From positions 1 through 15,376 of the forward strand of contig CAZZLN010000046.1 in NCBI GenBank assembly GCA_964654945.1: DNA of 15,376 bases, read 5' to 3'. The DNA is from HGM11788 sp964654945 (lineage in GTDB: Bacteria > Bacillota > Clostridia > Lachnospirales > CAG-274). A model generated the notes under the pieces. The model saw nothing but the letters and a program-made list of their open reading frames with translations, ran no database searches and had not been told where the DNA came from. A program made the translations under genes and the position numbers. Of the stretch, positions 1-6,258 are shown piece by piece. Position 1 is the first letter of the stretch; every line of letters begins with the position of its first letter.

Positions 1-150
1 ATTCAGAACTTTTGCTTCGCAAAAGCCGACCTGAAGGTCGTCCGATAAATCTTTCGGTTCAATGATGGGGAGATTGTACTCCCACCAATTTAAAAGTTTA
101 CTTTAATCACCGCCTATAGAGGTGTGAGTCTATCTCTCATTCGATTAATA
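1..150 (+). ncRNA. Hairpin-rich structured stretch, unidentified RNA or element end
   Basis: No open reading frame of note lies here. The plus strand holds a chain of short stem-loops: arms 9-15/19-25 (CTTTTGC with GCAAAAG, loop TTC), 27-31/36-40 (CGACC with GGTCG), 42-45/54-57 (CCGA with TCGG), 68-72/79-83 (GGGAG with CTCCC), 108-111/121-124 (CACC with GGTG) and 125-128/136-139 (TGAG with CTCA). An intrinsic terminator follows directly, so a plus-strand transcript ending near 180 is likely. The stretch is less AT-rich than the sequence to its right. I do not recognise it as a tRNA, SRP RNA, RNase P RNA or 6S RNA. It could be the 3' part of a small RNA, the untranslated end of a gene beyond the left edge, or the hairpin end of an IS200/IS605-type element. 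The left boundary is unknown. Confidence 0.35.
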
Positions 151-151
151 A

Positions 152-180
152 CCCCTGTGAAAACCACAGGGGAATTTTTT
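152..180 (+). terminator. Intrinsic terminator on the plus strand
   Basis: A perfect 8-bp GC-rich stem (CCCCTGTG at 152-159 with CACAGGGG at 165-172, loop AAAAC) is followed by AA and six T residues at 175-180. The T-run is on the plus strand only, so it ends a rightward transcript. No plus-strand gene is visible, which supports a structured RNA or the 3' end of a gene outside the window at positions before 150. Confidence 0.8.
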
Positions 181-211
181 ATGTTTAAAGAAAAGCTCAA
201 GCTTGGTAAAT

Positions 212-240
212 TTGACAAAAGCCATAAAATAACCTATTTT
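212..240 (+). promoter_or_regulatory. Possible sigma-A-like promoter, plus strand
   Basis: A perfect -35 hexamer TTGACA (212-217) is followed after exactly 17 bases by TATTTT (235-240), which matches TATAAT at 4 of 6 positions. A transcript starting here would run through the 253-272 hairpin and become antisense to hpf. In such AT-rich DNA chance matches are common, and no gene follows on this strand, so this is a weak call. Confidence 0.2.
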
Positions 241-248
241 TTATGACT

Positions 249-272
249 AAAAAAGGGAGCTTAGGCTCCCTT
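249..272 (-). terminator. Intrinsic terminator of hpf
   Basis: Read on the minus strand, an 8-bp stem AAGGGAGC/GCTCCCTT (272-265 and 260-253) with a four-base loop runs directly into a T-run (249-254 as A on the plus strand). It begins 8 bases after the hpf stop codon. The plus-strand side also has a short T-run a few bases away (277-282), so it may act weakly in both directions. Confidence 0.85.
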
Positions 273-280
273 AAAAATTT

Positions 281-823
281 TTAATATTCAGGTTCGATAA
301 GACCGTATGCACCGTCTTTTCTCTTATAAACAACATTTACATCATCAGTTTCCGCATTTCTGAAAACGAAGAAGCTATGACCTAACATTTCCATTTCCAT
401 AACAGCTTCTTCCGAATCCATAGGCTTAACAAAAAATCTTTTATTCTTTACAATACTGATACCGCTTTCTTCATAATCATCATTATTAAAAGCCATAGCA
501 TTAAGCTCGTCTGCAAAAGCCGGTGACCTTTTAGCCTTATCTGCAAGTCTTGACTTATACTTAACAAGCTGACGTTCAAGAATATCTACAGCCTCATCAA
601 CCGCAGCCATAAGATCGTTTTCAGTCACCTCAGCCTTAATAATTCTCTTGTTAGGGAGATTTACTGTAACATCAACCTTTTTATCAAGCTTAACATCACT
701 TAATATAACATTTGCTTCAGCTCCGTCAGGATAAAGCTTTGCAATTCTGTCAAGCTTTGCAATTATCTTTGACTGAAAGTTATCAGTTACGTCTACATTA
801 ATACCTTTAAATGAATATTTCAT
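281..823 (-). CDS. hpf: Long-form ribosome hibernation promoting factor
   Basis: This 180-residue protein binds the 30S decoding region and drives pairing of idle ribosomes into 100S dimers in stationary phase or stress. It has the two-part layout of long HPF: an N-terminal S30AE/YfiA-type domain (about residues 1-98, beginning MKYSFKGINVDVTD, with the basic helix ending near KYKSRLADKAKR), a linker around 100-120, and a C-terminal dimerisation domain (about 122-180) with the typical run from SIVKNKRFFVKPMDSEEAV to FRNAETDDVNVVYKRKDG. Its length is normal for the family. The start is ATG at 823 with AAGGGG eight bases upstream. It is transcribed alone, away from the repeat-rich intergenic region on its right, and ends in its own intrinsic terminator. 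I found no convincing promoter that leaves the ribosome binding site in the transcript; expression may be controlled from within the 850-1000 repeat region. Confidence 0.95.
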   Translation of the reverse strand: MKYSFKGINVDVTDNFQSKIIAKLDRIAKLYPDGAEANVILSDVKLDKKVDVTVNLPNKRIIKAEVTENDLMAAVDEAVDILERQLVKYKSRLADKAKRSPAFADELNAMAFNNDDYEESGISIVKNKRFFVKPMDSEEAVMEMEMLGHSFFVFRNAETDDVNVVYKRKDGAYGLIEPEY

Positions 824-868
824 TATACCAACCCCTTATTGTAAAATAGCTGTATAAACAATACAACT

Positions 869-978
869 TGTTAATTTATTGCACGATGTATACAGGTTTT
901 GTATATACTGTGGGTAAATTAATCTGTTAATTTACGCACTTTATATACAAGCCTTGTATATACTGTGAGTAAATTAAT
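869..978. repeat. 55-bp imperfect tandem repeat upstream of hpf
   Basis: Two copies, 869-923 and 925-978, align along their whole length with one single-base indel and a handful of substitutions; the last 25 bases of each (899-923 and 954-978) differ at one position only. Each copy holds a TGTGRGTAA sequence that resembles a DnaA box on the minus strand: 909-917 (one mismatch to TTATCCACA) and 964-972 (two mismatches). Two perfect inverted repeats are formed: 914-935 (9-bp arms GTAAATTAA/TTAATTTAC, 4-base spacer, across the copy junction) and 942-962 (9-bp arms TATATACAA/TTGTATATA, 3-base spacer). The layout suggests protein-binding sites, either operators for hpf or iteron-like elements of the neighbouring DnaA-box cluster. 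Confidence 0.75.
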
Positions 979-1124
979 TTATATTATAAATATTCTACAT
1001 TTATTGCTGATTTCCTTTTTACATAATAATAAAATTTTACATATTTTCTGCCAAAATATTTCACAAAAATTGCAAACCCTATTGAATACAAGGGTTTTGA
1101 AGTTTTTTGATTTTTTAAAAAAAT

Positions 1125-1282
1125 TGTGGATAACTTAAATTTTTCACTTTATTTTTAATGGTTTTATTGTGGATAAGTGGGAAAAGTCTGTGAATAACCT
1201 ATTTCAGCACCTTTCAAGAGTGTTTATAATTTTGAGTTTTCCACATTTTAAATTTTTTTAAATTAAAATAAAATGTGAATAA
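1125..1282. other. DnaA-box cluster, candidate replication origin or DnaA-binding locus
   Basis: Two perfect DnaA boxes (TTATCCACA read on the minus strand) lie at 1125-1133 and 1168-1176. One-mismatch boxes are at 1189-1197 and 1274-1282 (TTATTCACA, minus) and at 1237-1245 (TTTTCCACA, plus). Two weaker ones sit in the tandem repeat at 909-917 and 964-972. The flanks are very AT-rich, particularly 1246-1358, where a DNA unwinding element could lie. The minus strand there has a TAATAATAA run near 1309-1317, which resembles DnaA-trio elements. The whole gene-free stretch 824-1358 is explained by this cluster and the tandem repeat; no gene or strong terminator is visible in it. Against an oriC role: dnaA is absent, and the long operon on the right is transcribed towards the cluster. 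A DnaA-titrating or regulatory site is the main alternative. Confidence 0.45.
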
Positions 1283-1347
1283 AATTAACATAATTTAAGT
1301 CATAATTATTATTATTTAATTTTTGGTGATTTTGTACAAATTTATTT

Positions 1348-1365
1348 TTTGTAATTTTTTACAAA
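1348..1365 (-). terminator. Weak AT hairpin at the end of ade
   Basis: TTTGTAA (1348-1354) pairs with TTACAAA (1359-1365) around a TTTT loop, and the hairpin overlaps the ade stop codon. All pairs but one are A-T, and the downstream minus-strand sequence has A rather than T runs, so it is doubtful as an intrinsic terminator. No better terminator is visible between ade and the DnaA-box cluster. Confidence 0.2.
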
Positions 1366-3011
1366 TATGAAAATGTATCTACATCAAACAATCCTTTGTC
1401 GCTCAGCTTTAAATGGGGAATAACTAACAAGGATATAAATCTTACAATCATAGCAAGCTCTCCGCTGCCCTCGGGACAAATATCAGCCATTGCATCAAGT
1501 ATTTTTCTATGCTCATTATCCACTATTGCAGCTGCCTTATCTGACATAAGTCCTCCTATGGGAAGCTCCATAAAAGCCGTAACCTCATTATTTTTAACAA
1601 CTGCTATACCCCCGTTTTTTCCAAGAGCATTAACAGCAGCTGCCATATTTTCACTGTCACTTCCTATAACTGTTATATTGTGAGAATCGTGACCTATTGT
1701 CTGGGCAATTGCTCCGTTTTTAATATCTATGCCGTCTACAAAGCATTTTCCTATATTCCCTGATGCCTTATAGCGTTCAATATTTGCACAAAGACACATT
1801 CCCTCTGAGCTTTCTTTATATATTGCAGAAGTAATTAGCGAGCCTCTTTCTATTTTTATGGCAGGTATAACGGCTCTGAAGGTTTTTTCAAGGTCACTTG
1901 CCTTGACAGGCTTTATATTTACAGTTTCTGTTACACCTTTTATATCAGTACTTTTAAAATCAAAATAGCAGCTTCCGTTTCCTGCAACAAGCTCACCGTT
2001 TTTGTAAACCTGTCTTATATCTGTTGCATTTATATCCTTTGTAACTATTATATCGGCTTTGTAACCCGAAGCAATTGCTCCGACCTTTCCAAGTCCATAG
2101 GCAACAGGAGAATTATAACAGGCAATGGTATAAGCTGAAACAGGGTCAATTCCAAGTCTTATTGCCTTGTCTATACAATGATTTATTGTGCCCTCTGTAA
2201 GCACATCGGAAATATCCTTGTCGTCAGTACAAAAAGCAAAATGACTTAAATTATAAGGTGTTACTGCCTTTATAAGCTCCTCAAGATTTTTTGCACCGGT
2301 GCCCTCTCTTATGAATATATTAAGTCCATTGCTTATTTTTTCAAGAGCCTCCTCAGCAGTACTGCATTCGTGGTCATTTGAAATACCTCCGCATATATAA
2401 GCATTAAGGTCTTTTCCTCTTATCATAGGTGCATGACCATCTATATAATAAGCTGTGTCAAGCTTTCTCATAACATCACTGTCACAGTTTATAACTCCCG
2501 GAAAATTCATCATTTCACCAAGTCCGAGAAAAGGATATTTTTCCATAAGCTCTTCTGTCATTTTTCCGTCTATAACACAGCCATTGTGATCATAAGGTGT
2601 TGCAGGCACACAGGATGGCAGCATATAAAATATATCTAAAGGAATATTTTTGCTGTCCTCTATCATAAATTTCAGACCGGCTTCACCGCATACATTTGCT
2701 ATTTCGTGAGGGTCTGCAATGATTGTTGTTACACCTTTTGGAACAACCATTTTTGCATATTCTGACGGAGTTACCATTGCAGATTCAATATGCACATGGC
2801 TGTCTACAAGTCCGGGAGCAATATATGCACCGTTTACATCAATTTCTTCAAAGCCCTCATAATCACCGATACCAATAATAATGCCGTCTTTTACTGCAAC
2901 ATTGCCCTCAATTATTCTATGGTTTAATACATCAATTATTTTTCCGTTTTTTAACACAAGGTCAGCTCTCTTTTTGCCAAGTGCTGCCTGAATAATACCT
3001 GCTCTGTTCAT
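1359..3011 (-). CDS. ade: Adenine deaminase
   Basis: The product hydrolyses adenine to hypoxanthine and ammonia in purine salvage; it is a cytosolic metal-dependent enzyme of the amidohydrolase superfamily. The 550 residues carry the AdeC signature: a beta-rich N-terminal part (1-65), the metal-binding HVHIES motif at 72-77, GVTTIIADPHEIANV (93-107), DGHAP (191-195), SNDHE (211-215), REGTGAKN (235-242), CTDDK (261-265), and the C-terminal adenine deaminase domain with GHDSHNITVIG. It is slightly shorter than Bacillus homologues, with no gap in the motifs. The start ATG (3011) overlaps the stop of the upstream esterase gene by one base (TAATG), with an AGGTG ribosome site eight bases before it, so translation is probably coupled. 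It is the last gene of the long minus-strand run. Only a weak AT hairpin (1348-1365) lies at its end. Confidence 0.95.
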   Translation of the reverse strand: MNRAGIIQAALGKKRADLVLKNGKIIDVLNHRIIEGNVAVKDGIIIGIGDYEGFEEIDVNGAYIAPGLVDSHVHIESAMVTPSEYAKMVVPKGVTTIIADPHEIANVCGEAGLKFMIEDSKNIPLDIFYMLPSCVPATPYDHNGCVIDGKMTEELMEKYPFLGLGEMMNFPGVINCDSDVMRKLDTAYYIDGHAPMIRGKDLNAYICGGISNDHECSTAEEALEKISNGLNIFIREGTGAKNLEELIKAVTPYNLSHFAFCTDDKDISDVLTEGTINHCIDKAIRLGIDPVSAYTIACYNSPVAYGLGKVGAIASGYKADIIVTKDINATDIRQVYKNGELVAGNGSCYFDFKSTDIKGVTETVNIKPVKASDLEKTFRAVIPAIKIERGSLITSAIYKESSEGMCLCANIERYKASGNIGKCFVDGIDIKNGAIAQTIGHDSHNITVIGSDSENMAAAVNALGKNGGIAVVKNNEVTAFMELPIGGLMSDKAAAIVDNEHRKILDAMADICPEGSGELAMIVRFISLLVIPHLKLSDKGLFDVDTFSYL

Positions 3012-5083
3012 TATTTCACCTGCTTTATAATATCATTTTCACAATTTATATCACTGCCGAGAACATACATAAAATACAAGCTCTTTGCAGCCTTTTCTCT
3101 TGTAACACTTTCCTTTGGAAGCAATGTTTTACTGTTTTCCATTTTTCCTCTTGTAACATTTTCATCACATCTTATAAGACCAAGATTATATGCCCTTTCT
3201 ATTTTTTCAGCAATACTGCTGTCTATATCAGCCTTATCCTCAACTGCAGCAAATCCGACTAAAGGATAATACTGTGCTTCATCACCTATAAGATTAGGGT
3301 CATAATTCGGGTCATCAGGAGAAATATTGCTGCCGTTGTAATCTGTCATATACTTTGGCTTTTCACTGTATTTTGACAGATAAGCATCAAGATTTATAAC
3401 TGCCATAACCTCTCTTGTAAGCACCTCGTCACCATAGCCTGTTATATTTGTTCCATAAAGCTTATTTATACAATCTGCATAATCCTTTGCCGAAATATCA
3501 GCTTTAGGATTGAAATTTCCGTCACTGTCTTTAGTCATTATTCCAAGCTGAAGCATCTTTTCAATCTGATTTCTGTAATAAGCATTATCACCGGTAATAT
3601 CCTTTGCAATTTCAGGGTATACTTTATCCCAGTTTCCTGCCCGAACATCATCTGTCATAGCATTAACCATTGGCTTTAAATAATCATATTTTTCTGCAAG
3701 ATTTTTAATATCCTCTGCTACAATTTTTGCATACTGTTTTGCAAGAGCTTCTTTAAAATGAGTACCGTCAATCTTATTTTGAGGATGACCGTTAGCATAG
3801 CTACCTGAATTTGTCTTTCCCGGAGTTTCACCTGCTTCAAGGCTCATAACCATAGCCTGCACCGTATTTTCACCTATTGAATTAAGATAGTCGACACTTC
3901 CCTGATTTAAGTCTGCAAGAGGTGTATTGGTTTCTTCAGCCACCTCTCTCATAACCTTTGGAAACTCTCTGTCCTCTGTTGTAAAGCTGTCTGCATAAGC
4001 TTCGCCCTCCTCAAGGTTTGATACTCTTGTCATAGGAGTTACTAAAACAGGAACAGCACCTCTTGCCTTAATAGCCGGAATATATATATCTTCAAGATAG
4101 GATTTATACATTGCTTCTGTAGAGCCTACACCAAATCTGGCAGTAGGGTCTGAATCAGCACCCTTTTTTTCATCATTATGTCCTGATTGTATAAATACAA
4201 AATCCCCCTCTGAACAGGTCATAAGCACATCATTAAGCCTGCCCTCCTGATACATCTGTTTTAATGAACGTCCGCCCATTGAATAATTTACAATATTTAT
4301 TTTGTCACTGTCAAAAAGTCTGTCAAATACCTGTCCCCAACCGCACATTGGTGCTTCTTCAAAAAGATATGATTTTAATGTAGAGTCACCTAAAAGATAA
4401 ACTGTAGGCTTGTCTGAAACATTGTTTTCAACAGGTGTAATTTTAATTGATTTTAAAACAACAGCTTTTCCAACGGCCTTTGGCTCAATTTCAATATCAA
4501 TAAAATCTCTGCCGTTAGCATAATCAAGAGTATAAATATTACCATTCCATTTCCCCATATGGAGATTGGGAACAAGCTGTGCAGCATCCCAGAATTTTGT
4601 GCTGTCAACCCTTGACTGCTGCATTGCAGATATTGAAACAATGGCATTTTCTTCTCCGTCTTTAACTTCAACCTCTATATTATATCCTCCGGCAGGAGCA
4701 TTCACTCTGAAAACCATACCTCCAAGATTGTGAGTTGTAGACTTTGAAAAAGCAATACTGTTTCCCTCTGAATCTTTAAAATCAAATATATTTGGATTTT
4801 GCTCTGTTATTGAAAATCCCTCTGAAGATGCCAAAATTTTATCGGGATTTACAGTTCTTTCAGGCATATTTGTTGTTTTTGATACAAAGCCATATCCTTT
4901 GTCATAGCTGTATTTTGGAACAATGTTCATATTAGCCTTTATTTTTTTAGCACCATCAATATTTTGAGATGTAAAATTAAAATATAATATACCTTCTTCC
5001 TTTGCATAAGCCATATATGACATGGCAGGTATGCTGATAACTATTGATAAAATAATTGCGGTTAATTTCTTAATTCGTTTCAA
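3011..5083 (-). CDS. Exported SGNH/GDSL esterase, rhamnogalacturonan acetylesterase-like, with SLH-like repeats
   Basis: This is a predicted secreted esterase of the CE12 rhamnogalacturonan acetylesterase type, expected to remove acetyl groups from pectin. The start is TTG at 5083: GGAGGG sits six bases upstream and the next residues, KRIKKLTAIILSIVISIPAMSYMAYA, form a typical signal peptide. An upstream ATG at 5119 would bury this ribosome site in the coding region. Counting from TTG (690 aa): a beta-rich N-terminal domain with the YSYDKGYGF motif (about 30-220), then an SGNH domain with block I GDST (Ser234), block II GGRS (270-273), block III GHND (Asn303) and the DGTHF dyad (Asp439, His442). 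The C-terminus has SLH-like repeats at about 499-544 (LGIM, FNPKADISAKDYA) and 609-676 (LGLI, LPKESVTREKAAKSLY), suggesting attachment to the cell wall. Exact substrate is inferred. It is followed by ade with a one-base overlap. Confidence 0.88.
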   Translation of the reverse strand: MKRIKKLTAIILSIVISIPAMSYMAYAKEEGILYFNFTSQNIDGAKKIKANMNIVPKYSYDKGYGFVSKTTNMPERTVNPDKILASSEGFSITEQNPNIFDFKDSEGNSIAFSKSTTHNLGGMVFRVNAPAGGYNIEVEVKDGEENAIVSISAMQQSRVDSTKFWDAAQLVPNLHMGKWNGNIYTLDYANGRDFIDIEIEPKAVGKAVVLKSIKITPVENNVSDKPTVYLLGDSTLKSYLFEEAPMCGWGQVFDRLFDSDKINIVNYSMGGRSLKQMYQEGRLNDVLMTCSEGDFVFIQSGHNDEKKGADSDPTARFGVGSTEAMYKSYLEDIYIPAIKARGAVPVLVTPMTRVSNLEEGEAYADSFTTEDREFPKVMREVAEETNTPLADLNQGSVDYLNSIGENTVQAMVMSLEAGETPGKTNSGSYANGHPQNKIDGTHFKEALAKQYAKIVAEDIKNLAEKYDYLKPMVNAMTDDVRAGNWDKVYPEIAKDITGDNAYYRNQIEKMLQLGIMTKDSDGNFNPKADISAKDYADCINKLYGTNITGYGDEVLTREVMAVINLDAYLSKYSEKPKYMTDYNGSNISPDDPNYDPNLIGDEAQYYPLVGFAAVEDKADIDSSIAEKIERAYNLGLIRCDENVTRGKMENSKTLLPKESVTREKAAKSLYFMYVLGSDINCENDIIKQVK

Positions 5084-5108
5084 GATAATCCCTCCATATC
5101 TTTTGTTT

Positions 5109-5543
5109 TTAAATGTCAATTTTCATATTTATATGAGCTATATCAGCCTCCATATATATTTCTCCGTAAGCACTAAAACCAAGCTTTTCATAAAATCCCC
5201 TTGCTCTTGTTTGAGAATGAACATAAACAGTGTCAAAGCCTTTTTCTCTGCATCTTCTTAAAAGCTCATTTACAAGCAGGCTGCCAAGACCCATTCCTCT
5301 TAATTCCTTTAAGCAGGCTATTCTTCCAATAAGTCCCTCTCCCCTTTCTCCTATTATAATTCTTCCTGTTGCCCCGGGTCTGTTATTATAATATAACACA
5401 ACAATTTCAGAATGATTATCACTTCCGTCAAAATCTTCCTCAGGCATAACACCCTGTTCCTTAATAAAAACTGCCTGTCTTATATATTTTGCATCATCAT
5501 TAAGCTGATTTTTAAACCACTTAAATTCAATATTACCGTTCAT
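5109..5543 (-). CDS. GNAT family N-acetyltransferase
   Basis: The 144 residues form a single GNAT fold that transfers an acyl group from acyl-CoA to an amine. The start has VFIKEQGVMPEEDFDGSDNHSEIVVLY, the pattern of the ElaA/YjcF-like subgroup. Next come the beta strand ATGRIIIGERGEGLIGRIACL and the CoA pyrophosphate loop ELRGMGLGSLLV (the R/QxxGxG/A motif, about residues 91-96). FYEKLGFSAYGEIYMEADIAHINM closes the fold. The substrate cannot be read from the sequence. The ATG overlaps the rsmG stop by one base (TAATG), and AGGAG lies nine bases upstream, so translation is likely coupled to rsmG. The esterase gene begins 25 bases after its stop. It does not contain a ribosomal-protein acetylation signature such as RimI, so a link to translation is not supported. 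Confidence 0.85.
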   Translation of the reverse strand: MNGNIEFKWFKNQLNDDAKYIRQAVFIKEQGVMPEEDFDGSDNHSEIVVLYYNNRPGATGRIIIGERGEGLIGRIACLKELRGMGLGSLLVNELLRRCREKGFDTVYVHSQTRARGFYEKLGFSAYGEIYMEADIAHINMKIDI

Positions 5544-6247
5544 TATAAAGGACTCCTGTCTATTTTTTTTGCACGTCTTGGATATTTTTCAGGTGTATTG
5601 CTTATTTTTTCAATAATTACAATATTATGCTTTAAATCCGTATCAGGCAAAACTGCCTCTTTTATTTCGACAAGCTTTCCTCCAAGCTCTGAAATTGCAT
5701 TTTTGCAAAGCTTTGCTTCATCATATACATCAGGACCTTTTAAAGCCATAAACACTCCGCCTGTTTTTACAAAGGGCATATCATATTCACACAAAATATT
5801 CAAAGAAGCAACTGCTCTTGAAACAGCTATATCAAATTTTTCTCTTAAATTTTCATCGTGACCAAGCTCTTCTGCTCTGCCATGAATATATTTAGCATTA
5901 ATATTACAGCTTCTTCCGACTTCTTTAAGAAAATTAATTCTTTTTTTTAGTGAATCCAAAAGACACAAATCAATTTCAGGCTCTGCAAGCTTTAAAGGGA
6001 GCCCGGGAAAACCTGCTCCTGTTCCAACATCTATTACACTTTTGTTTTTAAAATCATATATATTAAGAGGTGTTATACTGTCTGCAAAATGTTTTATTAT
6101 AACCTCTTTGTCTTCTGTGATGCCTGTTAAATTCATTACTTTATTCCATTTCACAAGAAGATTTTTGTAGATTTCAAACTGTATAAGCTGATTTTCATTC
6201 AGTTCTATATTAAGTTTTAAAAGGTAGCTTTTTAAAAATTCTTTCAT
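5543..6247 (-). CDS. rsmG: 16S rRNA (guanine527-N7)-methyltransferase
   Basis: RsmG (GidB) uses S-adenosylmethionine to methylate N7 of G527 in the 530 loop of 16S rRNA; loss of it gives low-level streptomycin resistance in several bacteria. The 234-residue length fits the family. A helical N-terminus with the LVKWNKVMNLTGI stretch (31-43) leads to HFADSI and the SAM-binding motif I DVGTGAGFPGLPLKLAEP (73-90), followed by LLDSLKKRINFLKEV (96-110). VSRAVASLNILCEYDMPFVKTGG further on is the usual post-motif region. The start is ATG at 6247 with AGGAAA upstream, and the gene begins 11 bases after the mnmG stop, the conserved gidA-gidB order. It overlaps the following acetyltransferase gene by one base. 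Confidence 0.96.
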   Translation of the reverse strand: MKEFLKSYLLKLNIELNENQLIQFEIYKNLLVKWNKVMNLTGITEDKEVIIKHFADSITPLNIYDFKNKSVIDVGTGAGFPGLPLKLAEPEIDLCLLDSLKKRINFLKEVGRSCNINAKYIHGRAEELGHDENLREKFDIAVSRAVASLNILCEYDMPFVKTGGVFMALKGPDVYDEAKLCKNAISELGGKLVEIKEAVLPDTDLKHNIVIIEKISNTPEKYPRRAKKIDRSPL

Positions 6248-6258
6248 AATATATTTTC

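Noticed and set aside
54..90. Possible tRNA 3' end (GGTTCAA followed later by CCCACCA)
   Set aside because: The T-arm after GGTTCAA does not pair, no D-arm or anticodon arm can be drawn at the right distances, and the CCCACC is better explained as part of the GGGAG/CTCCC hairpin.
838..866. TTGTAT-17-TACAAT as the hpf promoter (minus strand)
   Set aside because: Transcription would begin about eight bases before the ATG and cut off the AAGGGG ribosome site, so it is unlikely to be the working promoter.
869..978. CRISPR array
   Set aside because: There are only two copies, they are directly adjacent without unique spacers, and no cas genes are near.
1396..1683. Plus-strand open frame opposite ade
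   Set aside because: It is the antisense shadow of a well supported adenine deaminase gene, with no ribosome site or recognisable product. The same holds for the other plus-strand frames opposite mnmG, mnmE, yidC and the MscS gene.
5084..5119. Upstream ATG of the esterase
   Set aside because: It overlaps the acetyltransferase end, and it would put the GGAGGG ribosome site inside the coding region; TTG at 5083 gives a clean signal peptide at the right distance.
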